Source: Ehretia macrophylla (lineage: Eukaryota > Streptophyta > Magnoliopsida > Boraginales > Ehretiaceae). From it: DNA of 64,000 bases. The position numbers and the translations under genes are program-made. The stretch covers positions 12,481,762-12,545,761 of the forward strand of contig CM075783.1 of NCBI GenBank assembly GCA_037974665.1. The letters are read 5' to 3'. Below are positions 22,049 to 35,619 of the stretch, piece by piece. A model generated the notes under the pieces. That model was not told the DNA's origin and did not search any database. It saw only the letters and a program-made list of their open reading frames with translations. Position 1 is the first letter of the stretch. Each line of letters begins with the position of its first letter.

Positions 22049-22959
22049 ATATTTTGCTGAGTCGGCAAAAAAGGGTTTCATTAATTAAAATGAAGGTACA
22101 AAGGTGGGTCAAAGACCAAAGTACAACAAAGAAACAAAGTCGAAAATCAACTTAACAATCTAAGTTGTAAAACAAAACAAAATAAATTACAACTCAGTGA
22201 TGTGGGGAATAGAGGATTCCCCAGGGTCTCTTTCCAGGATCAATCCGCTTCCCTGAAACTAAAGTGTGAATAGCTCTGGAGAGATTGGATTTGGGAGGAG
22301 ATTGTTGCCGATATAACTCATGAATACCATATGTGGTCGATGGGTCTGTTGACAATTGATTATAAGACCTTTGAGGTCAAGTTGGAAGGGAGACTCTAGG
22401 TAGGTAAGGCGAAAGTGGTTGCGGCACTGGAGGAGCAAGTTTGTTCTTTGCTGTCATTTGAGACAATTGTTTCAGGTTGTTCTTTGTTGGCATTGTTGGA
22501 CTTTTTTTTCTTCTTTCTTCTCTTATGAGCATCAGTCCAGTCATTCTGATTTGGAGCAATCTTACCCTGGACAAATGTATGTGCGGTACTAGGCTATACT
22601 TGAGCAGAGGGGCAAGAAGAGGTAGAGTATCCCAACAACTTGCAAGACGAGCATTTAGATGGTTTCCAAGCATACTCAATGTCAATGACTGCAGTCTCAC
22701 CATTTGGGAGTTTTGCATATGTTTCATCAGGGAGTGGTTCATTAAGATTCATCTCGATGCAAACCCGAGCATAACCAAGGTGTGATCTTGATGTTGTTTT
22801 TGCATCCAATTGGAGAGGATACGCGATGGTACTTGCAACATAACTAAGCCCTGGTTGAGTCCAAGGGACCAAGGGGACATTTCTCAAGAGTAGCCATATA
22901 GGAACCTTGTGGGGTATATGTGAAATATATGTGAGTGCATGCATATGAAGAGTATACAT
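22049..22959 (-). mobile_element. LINE ORF1 fragment, unit 2 copy
   Basis: Near-exact copy of the fragment heading unit 1: DUF4283-like part 22959-22594, Lys/Arg-rich part 22742-22377, AT-rich 3' tail next to the microsatellite. Same Tyr in place of the zinc-knuckle His. Confidence 0.7.
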
Positions 22960-24505
22960 GGGAATGTGTATGAACTGGTGTGTATATGTGTGTTAGAGAG
23001 TGTATGAACTAATATGTGTGTGTGTATGTGTGTATGTATGTATGTATGCATGTGTGAACTGGTATGCGTAGTGTGGGTGTGAATGAATGAACTAGTGTAT
23101 ATGTGTAGGTGATTGAATGAATTTGTTGTTGAGATTGGTATACCCGAAAGACCACTAGCACATAAAACTTTGGATTAATTGGATACATGTTGTAATATTT
23201 AGTGTTAATGATAGCATTCATTACTATTCTCTCTGTTTATATTTATGCGTATATGCAAGTATAAAGGTCCTTGATTCAAATAAATGACTTAGGTACATGG
23301 TGGTTGTGCATAAAAGATCTATGTCATGGTTACTTGTTTCTAAATCTTGTGCATAACCGAATGATATAATAAGGCACTTTATCAGGATAAGGTTACAGTG
23401 AAAAAGTTTTCTATGTGTAGGGTGACCTGCCTTATTCATTAGAGGCCTTTCTGGACTTGTCTTGCTAGTGCATATATCATGCATTGAACCGTACTATTTA
23501 GGTATGATCTTTGAAACGGTAATATCAAAGATAGAGATCAAATATACCTTATGCTACAAAGTGGTCAGTACTCTTAATCTTGAGTATGTGTGCATAGACT
23601 GATGAAGTCAGATTCATGTACTTTTATTCACTATGGATGAGACCTCAGTTATGAGTCAACAATTTTGTGTTTTAGGTATATGAATTTGATTAGTTGGGAC
23701 GTACATATACAATATAGAATCTATGCCATTGTGAGGTGGAGTAATCGGTTCCTTATGATAATCTGAAAGATCATCTAAATCTAAGTTTAGTGGTATATTT
23801 CATTTAGGGGTATATCAGATATCTGTCTTATGGGTCACTCCTTAGATCAAGTATTTTATATCCAGAGGATGGTTATTTTATGGATTAGATGTCTCAAGAA
23901 AAAGATGCAATCATGTAAATACAGGTAAAAGACCTATCTTTATTGTAAGTGTTACATGGAGAGGTATTTTGATCATTTTATTTAGTAGGTCAAAGATAAA
24001 GCTTGTACTTGATATGGCGAGCTTTTGTGGATGCGTTAATTATTCTGGAGTATAACCGTAACTCTTTAGTGGAATGAGTTAAAGTTTGAAAGGTTAAAAT
24101 GTAGCTGGGGGTTAGCAATCGCATTTTGGTCATTGTAGGAGCAAGATGGTGATATTTTTTGGTCCCTCTTCTAGCCACTTTTCTATTTAGTGTGGTTGCT
24201 ATGTTTTGGTGTTTTCACATAAGACATGAAGTTTCTAAATATAGAGTCCTAATGCAACTAGAAGTCTTAATTAGAAAAGAGTTTCCATTTTTGGTAGTGA
24301 AACTTTCCCTAATTAGACAATTGGGCTCATTAGGGAATCTAGCTGGATTAATTTGTAATTGAGGCGTGTGGAGGAGTGTGTGTAGCATGTGGAAAAGTAT
24401 ATCAGGCATGTAAAAGATATATAGATGGGATAAGATGGACTACTGAGTTCAAGATTCACAAAAGTGTCCAAATACATTCATGTTAGCGGAACACTTTAAA
24501 TTGTC
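22960..24505. other. TG-rich simple repeat and non-coding DNA, unit 2
   Basis: Counterpart of 1095-2640. TG/TATG-rich simple repeat to about 23110, then AT-rich DNA without a recognisable gene. Confidence 0.5.
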
Positions 24506-25855
24506 CTACATGGTTTCAGCTACACATTATTTTTCGTATTAGATTTTATATCATAACACACATATATACATGATAAATCTATATTTTTCGTATTTTAACC
24601 CATTAAACTGAATATTTGATACAAATTTAGTACAATATAGGTTTTGAAGGAGAAATGACAAAAATGATGTCAAACGCTAATATTTGGAGTAATTTTCGGA
24701 GAACACTGAAAGAGGAAGGTAGAACGACCTTAACACGAGCAAATCGAGATTGAATTTGGCCAAATAAAGTGCGAAATCGGACTCAGGATGCTGAAAAACT
24801 TTGAAATAGCCCTGGTCAACTTTTGGTCAAAGTCAAAGTCAACGGTCAATGTGTGAATAGTAACATTCAATGAGTAAACAGTAACTGGCTGTGCGTAAAC
24901 AGTACAACCGTGTGCAAAATGCATGAATAGTACTGTACAAATAGTAACCAATTTCTTCTTATAAATACCCCCCTTCCCCATATTATTTTGTACACCATTC
25001 TTCTTCCAATTTCTCTCCAATTTTATTTTAGTTTAGATTTTAGTTAGTTAGTTAGTTTAAGTTCAAATCAAGGATTCTGTTGAAATGTCGTTATAAAATT
25101 GAAGTCGTATCGGCAAGTCAAGATCTGCGCAATTCAATATGTTAATCTTTCATTTCTTGATTTCCTTTATGATTTTTTTGTAATATAATGACACATTAGA
25201 CTCGAGATTCGGTGTGGTAATAAGTGAGGATATTATTTGTATATATGTTTGGATTCAGATTAATGCAAAATCTCATATTTATTGAGTATTATTCTTTTAA
25301 TTATACATATGCTTATAGTTATGTTGTAATTAATTGAAAGTACATATGAGCCCGATTTTATAAACCAGTGGCAATATGAGACTATCTGGGATGAATACAA
25401 TCTGGTTGTACCGACACCTCCAGATTACGTAAGTAAAAGATTAATTGTGAGATTGGATGCAGTTTGGTTGTACCAACACCTCTAGTCTTGATAATCAATT
25501 AATCTCGTCACTTACGTATCTAAGGCCAACTTCAGAAGTGGGAGCTTGGAGCCCTATTTTTGAATGATTTAGTCTTCAAATCTAAATCCATAACATTATA
25601 CTTGAATATTCCGAGCCATTTACCATCCCGAATGACATTTGATTCATCGGACTTAACTAAAATTGTATTATAATTTAATTATGTAATTTTATAATTTACC
25701 ATTGCTTTTGGACTCTTTGGACTTAAACAAATTCATTCGTAACTGGAAAGTCAAACCAATTATAAACTAAATTCTTAACATGAATCGTTGACCCCAAGCT
25801 CTATGTATCGACCCTCGACTTACCATGTCTATGTGGTAATCAGAGGTAAAACTGT
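24506..25855 (+). mobile_element. Candidate LTR remnant, unit 2 copy
   Basis: Counterpart of 2641-3990, with the AATAGTAAC-type short repeats and the TATA-like TATAAATA at 24960-24967. Non-coding; boundaries not fixed. Treated as a fossil. Confidence 0.3.
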
Positions 25856-26595
25856 TTTAAATTCTTTCACTTTATCTTTGATCGTAAAATGACTCAATCA
25901 ATGCAAGTCTGGAATAACTCTTTCCTTTGTCTCTCTCACTCACTTACATGATAAACACCAAAAACCTACAAAGATTGAATCTTACCATTCAATAAAACAC
26001 TACAATGCTAGGAAGAAGGTCATAGAGGAGAAGCCTATTGGGGAATCCTTATATCTACGTTCTAGCATCACGTGTAGGGTGTTTACAATCATGTTTAAGG
26101 TTTGGTCGTTGTGCATTTAAGCCAACAAAGCGAGATAAAATCAAACTAGTGATGGATATATGTTCTATGCGCGATTATAATCCTATGCATGCTTTGATAT
26201 TGCAATTTTGACATGTATTTTGTGTGGTTTGATCCTTATTATGCATGCTATATGTTTCCACTGCATTAAATTAATTTTTTGAACTTAGTATTCTCTATGT
26301 AGCATGCAGTTTCATGGGAGGGGGAGGGGGTGTATGTGTGTATATGTGTTGTGATTGTATTAACATTTGTATATGTCTATGTGTGTGAGAAAGATTAACT
26401 AAATTGGTGTGTTTGTGCATATGTAATTGTGAAGTAGTGTATGTATGTGTGTATGAGTAAGAGTGTAAGAACAAGGGGGAAGGGGATGTGTATATGAGTA
26501 TATGAGTATGTGAGCTAGTATGTGTGGGCGCATGTATGTGTGTAAATTTTGTGTGCTAATGGATAAACAAAAAAAAAAGAAAAAAAAACATATAT

Positions 26596-26677
26596 GTAAG
26601 TCTGTCTTTTTCTTTTTTATATATATAAACAGACTATATATATATATATATATATATAAAGAAAAAGACAGACTTAC
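26596..26677. repeat. Perfect 20-bp inverted repeat with AT loop, unit 2
   Basis: Arms at 26596-26615 and 26658-26677, identical to those in unit 1. The AT loop is 2 bp longer, consistent with slippage. Confidence 0.9.
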
Positions 26678-28596
26678 CCTTGCAATCATTGCAATTCTAT
26701 TAAAACTAACATAATTTTTAACGGTAAAGACTAATTTGAATAAGTTTGTGGAGTAATGAGAACCTATTTGAATGATTTGGAACAATAAGTACTAATTGAA
26801 AAGATATTTTTTATATACAAATATATATATGAAAGAGACAGACTTAGCCTTGCAATCATTACAATTCTATTAAAACTAACATAATTTTTAACGAAAAAAA
26901 AAAACTAATTTGAATAAGTTTGTGGAGCAATGAGAACCAATTTGAATGATTTGAAACAATAACGACTAATTGAAAAAACGTGTTAACAATAGAGTCTATT
27001 TGCAAATAACCTTGGAAAATATATCTTAGGTGTTAGTTTTTTAAGTGAATATAAAAAAATATTTTTTATTTTTTGCAAGTATAAACATTATATTATATAT
27101 TTGTCATGTGTGTGTGTATACACATATATATTTTAGTGAATTAATAATTAAATTTCGGGTTTGAATTTTTTTTAATATCTAATATCAAAATTTAATAAGT
27201 TACATGTCAGTTACACTTTATAAAAATAAATAAATCCTAATAGCACCCCATCAATTTTTATTATCAAGTCTATTATTGATTGATAATCATCAGTTACAAA
27301 TTTAAATCTTGCTTATTGTCATCCCTAAACAATTTTTACTCGACTAGATGGTACTTAAAAAGATAAATGAAGGCATCACAAGAAATTTCAGTTAGGTAGT
27401 CTTTTTTTTTTTTCTTCTTATTTTTCAAAAGTATAGGGCACCTCCACTGGTTGATGAATGAGTTGGTGATATAATAGAATATGAAATTTTAAAACTATGT
27501 TTGAAGTTGAAGGGCACACGTCCCTACGTCAAGGATGCCTCACATGCCACATTTAATGATAAGAAATCAACGGAAGAAGAAATTGCATCATGCCTTACAT
27601 ATTGCGGTCCTACAATATCATAAAGTATTTTGACCAAAAAAAAAAAAAATCATGTCATAAAGCAAAAATAAATAAATAAATAAAGATCATTACTTCTAGT
27701 CAAAATACTGCCTTGAAAATTCTTTGAAGCCTGACCAATAGCATTTATGTCTCTTTAATGGTTCGGTTGAGTCAAAAAATTTATATTAGGAAGCTAAAAT
27801 TTAATTGAGAAAGTAAAAAAGGAATTAAGATTGTCATACTTTGTTGTAGCGAAAAAAGAAAAGTTAGGGGACAATAGCATTTCTTTCAAGAATATTACAT
27901 ATTTTTATTAAAAAAAAAAAATTAGAAGCTTGGGGGGCTCAAGCTCCCCTTAGTCCCCCTATCTCTGCCTCTCGGTTCGGTCCAACTTTTACACAGTTAA
28001 GAAGGGCTTTTGTGAGTTTAGTTTTTTAAATTAAGTTGTTTGAGCCATCTTTTAAAAAAAATTTAGGTAGAAGCTAAAATAAAGCTTAAAATCAAAACTT
28101 TACGTAAAAGATTTGTGCGAAACTACTTTTACATCATATACCAAACAATTTTCCTCTTTTTTCTCAAAATATAAATATTTTTGAGGAATCCAACATTAAT
28201 TACGATACTTTTGCCATAACAATGCCAAACAATAATGGCTCATGCTAAATAATACTTCTAATTAAAATTATACAATTAAAACTTCACAGATAGGCTAAAT
28301 GTGCCCTAACTTAAATTATATCATTTCATACAAAATTATGTATTTTAAAATTTTAAAGAAAATTACTCGTCATAAAAATAAATAAATAATCTTCCTTGAA
28401 GAAGCAAGCCGTGATATAGGAACTGTTGACTTTATAACTTACCATATGCAGATCTCAAACCAGCCTTCAAAGCTTCAACAAAACAAAATTTGGTTCACAT
28501 GGCCAATATAATCTTCCAATTTTTTATTTAAGGAGTTACCTTTGACATTACTAAATTCAGCCGTAGCCCTTTTAGCGACGCAATCAATATGCACAA
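26678..28596. other. Non-coding upstream DNA, unit 2
   Basis: Contains the second copy of the ACAGACTTAGCC direct repeat (from about 26837) and AT-rich DNA with homopolymers. No gene seen. Confidence 0.4.
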
Positions 28597-28628
28597 GCAA
28601 TGTAGCAATGTAGCAATGTAGCAATGTA
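28597..28628. repeat. 8-bp minisatellite GCAATGTA x4
   Basis: Four copies here against five in units 1 and 3, a one-repeat contraction in unit 2. Confidence 0.95.
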
Positions 28629-28865
28629 AGAGGACTCTCAATAGGAGTTTTTAAAATGGGTCTTTAAAATGTAATGATTGAAGTAATTTAAAAATTTTAG
28701 TAAAAAAAAAAAAAAAAAAAAATCACAATAAGAGTCTTTAAAGCAAAAAATAGAGCCCGGACTCTATTTTTGACTTTAGAGACTGTTATTGTGATTTTTT
28801 TTTACCAAAATCTCTAAATTACTTCAATCATTGCATTTTAAAAACCCCTTTGAAGATACTCTAAC
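28626..28865. mobile_element. Palindromic MITE-like element, unit 2
   Basis: Counterpart of 6768-7008 with the same fold-back structure and a shorter poly-A tract in the left arm. Confidence 0.8.
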
Positions 28866-29517
28866 AATCCTATGAACTTCCAACAAAAGGAACCTTTTTA
28901 GACATTGTGTTTTTTCTCTTTTAAAAACGAAAAAATTTACTTTAACTAAAATCACATTGAATATATTTTAAGATCAGAATCTCGTGATATAGAAATGTAC
29001 TTGAACCTAACTAAATAAAATTTATAATGAAAAGATATAATTTCGAACTTAAAATTTTTTATCATAACAAATTATTATTCGATTATTTTACTCAACCTTT
29101 AAACATACCTTTTACTTTTTCGTGTTGTTCTACACTTCTATTGTTCTGTAATTCTAGAAGTGAAGTAAAATAAAAGTTGACAAAGCTAGCAACTTGAAAA
29201 ATGGAGACATGGAAACCGTGCACCTTTTATTCTTTTTTGTAACCTTTCTAATTAAAACAGAAATGCAAAAAGCAACATATCTTTCGCTTCCTTTAACTCT
29301 CTTTTGAAAGTAAAGTCAACTTGTAAGTAGTTGGTTAATTATTACATTCAAAGTTTTTTTTTCTTTCTCCACTTGTTGCCAATTTTGACAAATCAATATG
29401 TCAACTGAGTTCCTCAAATAATTTGATAATTAAATCGCCAACTAAATTTTTCTTACCATCTAAAAAATGTCAACTCCCACTAAATTTTTCACATGTCGAA
29501 GTACCAACTAATCATTA

Positions 29518-29524
29518 TATAAAT
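29518..29524 (+). promoter_or_regulatory. TATA box of SCPL50 copy 2
   Basis: TATAAAT, 118 bp upstream of the ATG at 29636, the same spacing as copy 1. Confidence 0.65.
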
Positions 29525-29635
29525 CACACCATATCATTCAACTCAAACGCAATCCAAACAACTTATCACAATACAAGCCAAGAGGTTTCATTTTGTCGTT
29601 TGCCTAGAAAGCAAAACACCACCACATTTGCAACA

Positions 29636-31000
29636 ATGGTGAAGTCAACTCTATCACCTCATCTGATTACGCCTCATCACCTCCTCAAACTCCTCCTCTT
29701 CCTCGCTATCCTCCACCACCTTCCACCCAAATATGCATCATCTTCAACCCCTCTATTCCCGGACGAAGCCCGCCCAGCCCGGTCTGGATACCTTACAGTG
29801 AACCAAGCCACTGGTTCAGCCATGTACTATGCATTCTATGAAGCTCAACAACACAAAAATACATCTCTTTCCGAAACCCCACTTCTGTTCTGGCTCCAAG
29901 GTGGCCCTGGCTGCTCCTCCATGATTGGAAACTTCTTTGAGCTTGGCCCGTGGCGCGTATCGTCTTCTCAGGGTGGAAACGTTGAGCTCAAACCCAATCC
30001 AGGGCCCTGGAACCGATTATTTGGTATGGTTTTTCTTGATAATCCGATTGGAACTGGATTTAGCATTGCTGCATCAAAAAATGAAATCCCAAGAAACCAA
30101 CAAGATGTCGCGAAGCATCTCTGGATCGCGATCCAGGAGTTTATCGCGTTAGATCCTTCATTCAAGACTCGGCCAATTTACATAACTGGAGAAAGTTATG
30201 CTGGAAAATATATTCCAGCGATCGGGTATTATGCGCTGAAAAGAAATGCACAATTGCCTAAAGCTAAACGATTGAATTTACATGGTGTTGCCATAGGAAA
30301 TGGCCTTACTGATCCTGCAACTCAAGTTGCCACTCATGCTATAAATTCTCGTTACATAGGATTGATCAATGAGAAGCAACAAAGAGAGCTGCAGATTCTT
30401 GAATCAGAGACTGTCAAATTCACAAAATCTGCAAAATGGAGTGAGGCAACTGATGCAAGAAACAAGGTGTTGAACACATTGCAGAACATGACCGGACTTG
30501 CGACTTTATATGATTACACAAGGCTAACAACATACGAAACACCATTGGTCGATAAACTTTTGAGTAATGTGGAGGTGAAAAGGATCTTAAGAGCAAAGGA
30601 AACGATCAAGTTTGCGCGATGCAGTGATCTTGTCGCGGAGGTATTACACGAGGATGTGATGAAGAGTGTCAAGTATATGGTTGAGTTTTTAGTGAGGAAC
30701 ACTAAGGTGTTGTTGTACCAAGGGGCTAATGACTTGAGAGATGGCGTGGTATCGACCGAGGCGTGGATGAAGAAGATGAGATGGGAGGGGATCGGCAAGT
30801 TTTTGGATGCCGAGAGGAACGTTTGGAATGTGAACGGAAAACTAGCTGGATATGTTCAGAAATGGGATAGTTTAACCCATGTTGTAATATTGAATGCTGG
30901 ACATCTTGTGCCTGCTCATCAACCTGTTAATTCTCAGGCAATGATAGAAGATTGGGTTCTACAAAAGGGGTTGTTTGCAACCCAGCAGATTGATCATTAA
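29636..31000 (+). CDS. SCPL50: Serine carboxypeptidase-like protein (SCPL50 type), copy 2
   Basis: 454 aa, intronless, with a protein identical to copy 1: signal peptide, GGPGCSS (89-95), Ser187, Asp366 and His423 all present. I found no nucleotide difference from copy 1 between the chosen ATG and the stop. The only change in the open frame upstream (GAA to AAA at the eighth codon after 29423) lies outside the likely CDS and upstream of the TATA box. Identity at synonymous sites means very recent duplication, recent gene conversion, or an assembly duplicate. Upstream and downstream elements are the same as for copy 1, so expression is expected to be similar. Confidence 0.87.
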   Translation: MVKSTLSPHLITPHHLLKLLLFLAILHHLPPKYASSSTPLFPDEARPARSGYLTVNQATGSAMYYAFYEAQQHKNTSLSETPLLFWLQGGPGCSSMIGNFFELGPWRVSSSQGGNVELKPNPGPWNRLFGMVFLDNPIGTGFSIAASKNEIPRNQQDVAKHLWIAIQEFIALDPSFKTRPIYITGESYAGKYIPAIGYYALKRNAQLPKAKRLNLHGVAIGNGLTDPATQVATHAINSRYIGLINEKQQRELQILESETVKFTKSAKWSEATDARNKVLNTLQNMTGLATLYDYTRLTTYETPLVDKLLSNVEVKRILRAKETIKFARCSDLVAEVLHEDVMKSVKYMVEFLVRNTKVLLYQGANDLRDGVVSTEAWMKKMRWEGIGKFLDAERNVWNVNGKLAGYVQKWDSLTHVVILNAGHLVPAHQPVNSQAMIEDWVLQKGLFATQQIDH

Positions 31001-31404
31001 CGATGAGGAAAAACTATTCAATCAGTTCTTACGTTTTAATAAAATTTACATGTATAAAATTTATTAACTATTTTAAAGACCGAATCAGTCTCCCTACGAA
31101 TCAGCTCATCATTTCAGTACTGGTGCACTATAATAATTTTCTTTTGTTTGCAATTTCTTTTTGTTATTGTACTCTTTGTTGTTTGGGAATACTTAAAAAG
31201 ATTTCTTGAAAATTGTGAAGTCAGTGTTTTAGGCATTTGGTTTTCTAATTGATATGAGTAAACATACCGACCGCAACTGTGATGTCTGACTAGTATAAGT
31301 GTTCTTTCCTTAAAATAAATTGCTCTCTCATTATGATGACGTGTTTAAAAAGGAAATTTTTTTAATTTTTGAGAACCATCTTATATCTTAAATTTTTTTT
31401 GGAT

Positions 31405-32172
31405 GAATAGCCTTAAATATTCTTATGATCAAGCGAAATTAGCTATAACTTTTATGTAGTTCAAAAAATATTGTCGGACCCTTTGTAATCTACCTGTTGA
31501 TGAACACACCCTCCTCTGTTAATTTTTAATGATTTTTATCATATTTAATAATAAAAAAATATTAATTATTAAAAAAATTTAATTTTTTTCTTTTTTCTTT
31601 TTATTTTCATCTATTTTTGTATTTATTAAAAAAATAAAAATTCATCTTCTCCAACACCCTCCTCCCCCCCCCCCCCCCACCATGCCCACCCTACGCCCCC
31701 CCCCCCAGCCCTACACCCTCCCCTCCCCCCTCATCTTCGCTGCTGTTGCGCTGATGCAGCGAGGAGGAGAGGGAGGGGGAAGGGGGGAGGGGGGAAGGGG
31801 TAGGGGTAGGGGTGGGGGTGGGGTGGGGGCATGGGGTGGGCGTGGTGGGGGTGGCGTAGGGTGGGGGTAGGAGGGGTGTTGGAGAAGATGAATTTTTTTA
31901 TTTTTTTTAGTAAATAAAAAAATAGATGAAGATGAAAAGAAAAAAGAAAAAATTAATTTTTTTCAATTACTAATATTATTTTATTATTAAATACGTTAAA
32001 AATCACATTTTATTCGCGTGTGTTACACATCCCGTCAAGTTTGACGGAAAAATTGACAGAGGGGGATAGTGTGCATTAACGAGTAGACCACAAGGGGGTT
32101 CGGCTATATTTTTTGGACCACAGGGGGGTTATAGCTAGTTTCGATTGACCAGTGGGGAGTCCGAAGCTATTC
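31405..32172. mobile_element. Long fold-back element with C-run/G-run centre, unit 2
   Basis: Counterpart of 9548-10318. The centre differs: the C tract here is interrupted by ACCATGCCCACCCTACG, where unit 1 has a longer pure C run, showing local instability of the palindrome centre. Confidence 0.75.
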
Positions 32173-32479
32173 TATTGAATAGTATGAATACTACACCAAC
32201 AATTATAAAAAGGGTAGTTTTGACTTAGGCCCCTTGCACTTGTAGAAAATGAGGCTCACACCCCACACTTTTTGATATATGTGACTCAAACCCCTTCTGT
32301 CAAGAGGTCTGTTAGTTTTTCTGTTAAAATGTGTGAAATTCCTAATCTACCCTCATACACCATTGTACACACGAGTTAAACAAACCAGCCAAGATGCATG
32401 CACACCTGAGCACCGGCGTACCATCCCAACAGCGCCAGCACGGGTACCATGCACACTAGACAATTTTCATCTTCATTAT

Positions 32480-33046
32480 TGTAATATCCCACATCAGACG
32501 CGGAGGTCTTTGGGCTGCTAGATATAAGGGGAAGTCTCCTTGTATCGTGCACGCGCGTTTTCCTGGCAGTGGCTGGGAGGCGACAAAACCGTGAGGTGTA
32601 TGGGCACCAAAGCGGACAATACGTGCATAGTGCGCTTCCGGGTTTGTACGCCATGGCCTCGGTGTACGCTCGTCCCCTATGGGCGGGGTGTATCCTGCAG
32701 GCGTGGGTGTGTTGGTTCGGAGCGTTACAAAGGTGGTATCAGAGCCGACGCATTCGCATGGCCAGCGAGGACGCTGGGTCCCCAAGGGGGGGCGAGTGTA
32801 ATATCCCACATCGGACGCGGAGGTCTTTGGGCTGCTAGATATAAGGGGAAGTCTCCTTGTATCGTGCACGCGCGTTTTCCTGGCAATGGATGGGAGGCGA
32901 CAAAACCGTGAAGTGTATGGGCACCAAAGCGGACAATACGTGCATAGTGCGCTTCCGGGTCCGTACGCCATGGCCTCGGTGCACGCTCGTCCCCTATAGG
33001 CGGGGTGTATCCTGCAGGTGTGGGTGCTTTGGTTCGGGGCGTTACA
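32480..33046 (+). mobile_element. TRIM element, unit 2 copy
   Basis: LTRs 32480-32729 and 32797-33046, initiator-methionine PBS and polypurine tract as in unit 1, with the same ATTAT target duplication. It differs from the unit 1 copy by about one substitution. Structurally complete; treated as a fossil. Confidence 0.92.
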
Positions 33047-33788
33047 ATTATATTTAAATCCTTTACCTTGAAATTCCTCTATATAAATTTCATGAGTCAA
33101 ATCCGATGACTCAAGCCATGAAAGCCAACATCATGACCAATCCCACACATTTCATAAATACTAAAACCAATTTGAGTGATCAAAGGAGCACGTTGGGTGT
33201 TGCCAAGCATTCAATTTACTATTTGTTTGACTTCTACCAAAAGTTGATCTACCAAATACTCGCTGCTTCTAAATCCATGCATGTTCTTCACAAAACTTAT
33301 CAGCTTAGGCCACTACTAAAATTACATAATAATTCTTGTTAATGGTTTTGAACTTGAAAATTATGACCAGAAAAAAAAAGTTGAATATTGAAGCTTTTAA
33401 TTATAAAACAAAAGACTAGTAAGATAGACATTAGCTCATAAGCATGCCATCGCACCCCCTCCCCCTAACGCATAGGTACCCACGTCGGAAGCACACCACA
33501 CAACAAAGATCCATACACCACATCTTCTATTGCCACATAAACCAAAACACCTACATCGGCACATATCACGGAACTCACACAGACACACACCATAGCCTAT
33601 GGTGTAGAAAGAAAGGGAGAACAAGGTGAGATTTTGTGTAAATAAGAAAGAGAAGAAAGAGAAGAAGAAGATGAGAAAAAAAATGAATAGGAAGAAAGAG
33701 AGAAGAAGAAGAAGAAGAAGAAAATGTTACAAAAGTTGGAGAGGGAGAAAGAAAGAAAAACACACAGCAAAGAAGAAAAAGAGGCCCC

Positions 33789-35405
33789 ATGGAAGAGGTG
33801 ACAGTAGATCCTCTACCTGAACACAATTCTTCACTATCTAGGAGACTTCGATCTCGTGACACCCAAATCAGAATCGGAAAAAAACATAAGATTGATGAAG
33901 ATTTGGAGAAAGATTTTCCGCCACTGAAAAATTCTAACCTAAATGGCCATTATTTTCAAGACCACCAAGTCAAGGATAGCTCTGAGCCCGGTGTCAAATG
34001 GAGCCATTTCTTTGGGAAGAAGAGCAGTGATACTCTTATGGCTGATGGCATATCTCAAGAATTTATTTCTGATTTTGAGGAGGATTGTCCTGAGGATGAA
34101 AATGTTCTGTCAGATGATGATACGGGTTTGGATTATGGACTAACCCGAGAAGAAAAAAGAGAAGCTCGTCGGTGTTGGAGAAATGCTCTCATCGTGAAAC
34201 TGATGGGTCGTACGGTGGGCTTCAAATTTCTAGCGATTAGGTTGAAACGACTATGGTCACTCTAGAAACCTATTCATATGGTGGACATAGGTTTGGGTTA
34301 TTTCATTGTGAGATTTACCTCCAAGATAGACTTTGACCATGTGCTAACAGGTGGCCCTTGGCTTTTGGCAGACCATTATCTTACCATAAGGAAATGGGAT
34401 CTTAATTTTCAGCCATCCACTGCTTCAGAGACTACTACGGCAGTATGGTTACGTTTTCCTGAGTTGCCAATGGAGTTCTACAAGGAGCACCATCTACATG
34501 GGTTGGGTAATAAAGTTGGCAAAACTATGAAAGTGGACAAACTAACAGAAAGCTATGCAAAGGGACTTTTTGCTAGAGTTGTTGTTCAGGTTGATTTGGC
34601 GAAACCTCTTGTCTCTAAACTCACTATGAAATATGGAATTCAGAGGGTGGAGTACGAGGGTATTCATATGATTTGTTTAAACTGTGGGTACTATGGCCAT
34701 CGCAAGGAGAGTTGTCGTAACAAGGACATGGCTAAAAATACTGGCACTGGGGATATTGGTCGAACACAAGGTGGGTTTTCTGAAGTGAAGCAATCTTGCC
34801 CTCCCCCGAGCCCGCAGTGGGATCTTAGTTCTGATTTTGGTAGGTGGATGATGGTTCAGAAAAAGGGTTCTAGGAGAAACGCTCAGCCTAATTTGACAAC
34901 TAACTCTGTTAAAGCTACACCATTTGGTCAAGAGCCTACTGTAGTGACTCGAGATAATATTCAACCATTGAGAGTCCGAACATACTCAAGAACAAATAAG
35001 GGACAACGTGATCAGAATGCTATGGGTGCTAAGTTTGGGGTATTGGCGGATTTGCCAGAGGATGAAGGGATTAGGTCTGAAGTAAGTTTCAACTCTGGTG
35101 CTCGTATGGGAAGTGGTACGTCGGGGTCATCTTTGAATAAGGGAACACAGGAGATAGCAAATGGAAGGCCTAGTTCGTCAGCTGTGAAGCTAGGGAAAAA
35201 CAAGGACTTACAAGGTAAATCATCTAAGGCACCTAGTTTGGCAGGGAATAAACGTCGACCTCTCTTGTTTGGTACACCGCCTGATCACCATGTTGTGATC
35301 TAAGAGCTCGATTTTGATAAGAACAAATCTTTTGGGGGTATTTTTGGCTCTAAAGCCCAAGAGACCCCTATTATAAGTGGCGAAAAAAATGATGAAGTTT
35401 GTTGA
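33789..35405 (+). pseudogene. LINE ORF1, unit 2 copy
   Basis: Same domains as the unit 1 ORF1 and the same internal TAG. An extra TAA at 35301-35303 (CAA in unit 1) shortens the second part to end in HHVVI. Other protein differences are few (for example Asp to Glu just before the zinc knuckle and Ser to Gly after it). Confidence 0.85.
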
Positions 35406-35619
35406 GATTGGGATGTGGCTGATGGAGACGTGCAAAATCAAATCGGTGGTTAGAGAAGTCTAGACGTCCTCCTAATGAACAAGTTGGTAGTACTGATGTC
35501 ATTATGTCTGGGCAGAGTAATTCATTTTTCTCACCTCCTACGGAGCTTGAATCATCTCTTGACCCTAGTGAGGTTAATGCCATGATTTGTGATGGTGTCT
35601 CAGTACTCCAATCTCTTCC

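Noticed and set aside
21745-22081. Tyr/Ile/Met-rich frames such as [12 protein letters not shown]
   Set aside because: Translation of the AT/CATATA microsatellite, not a gene.
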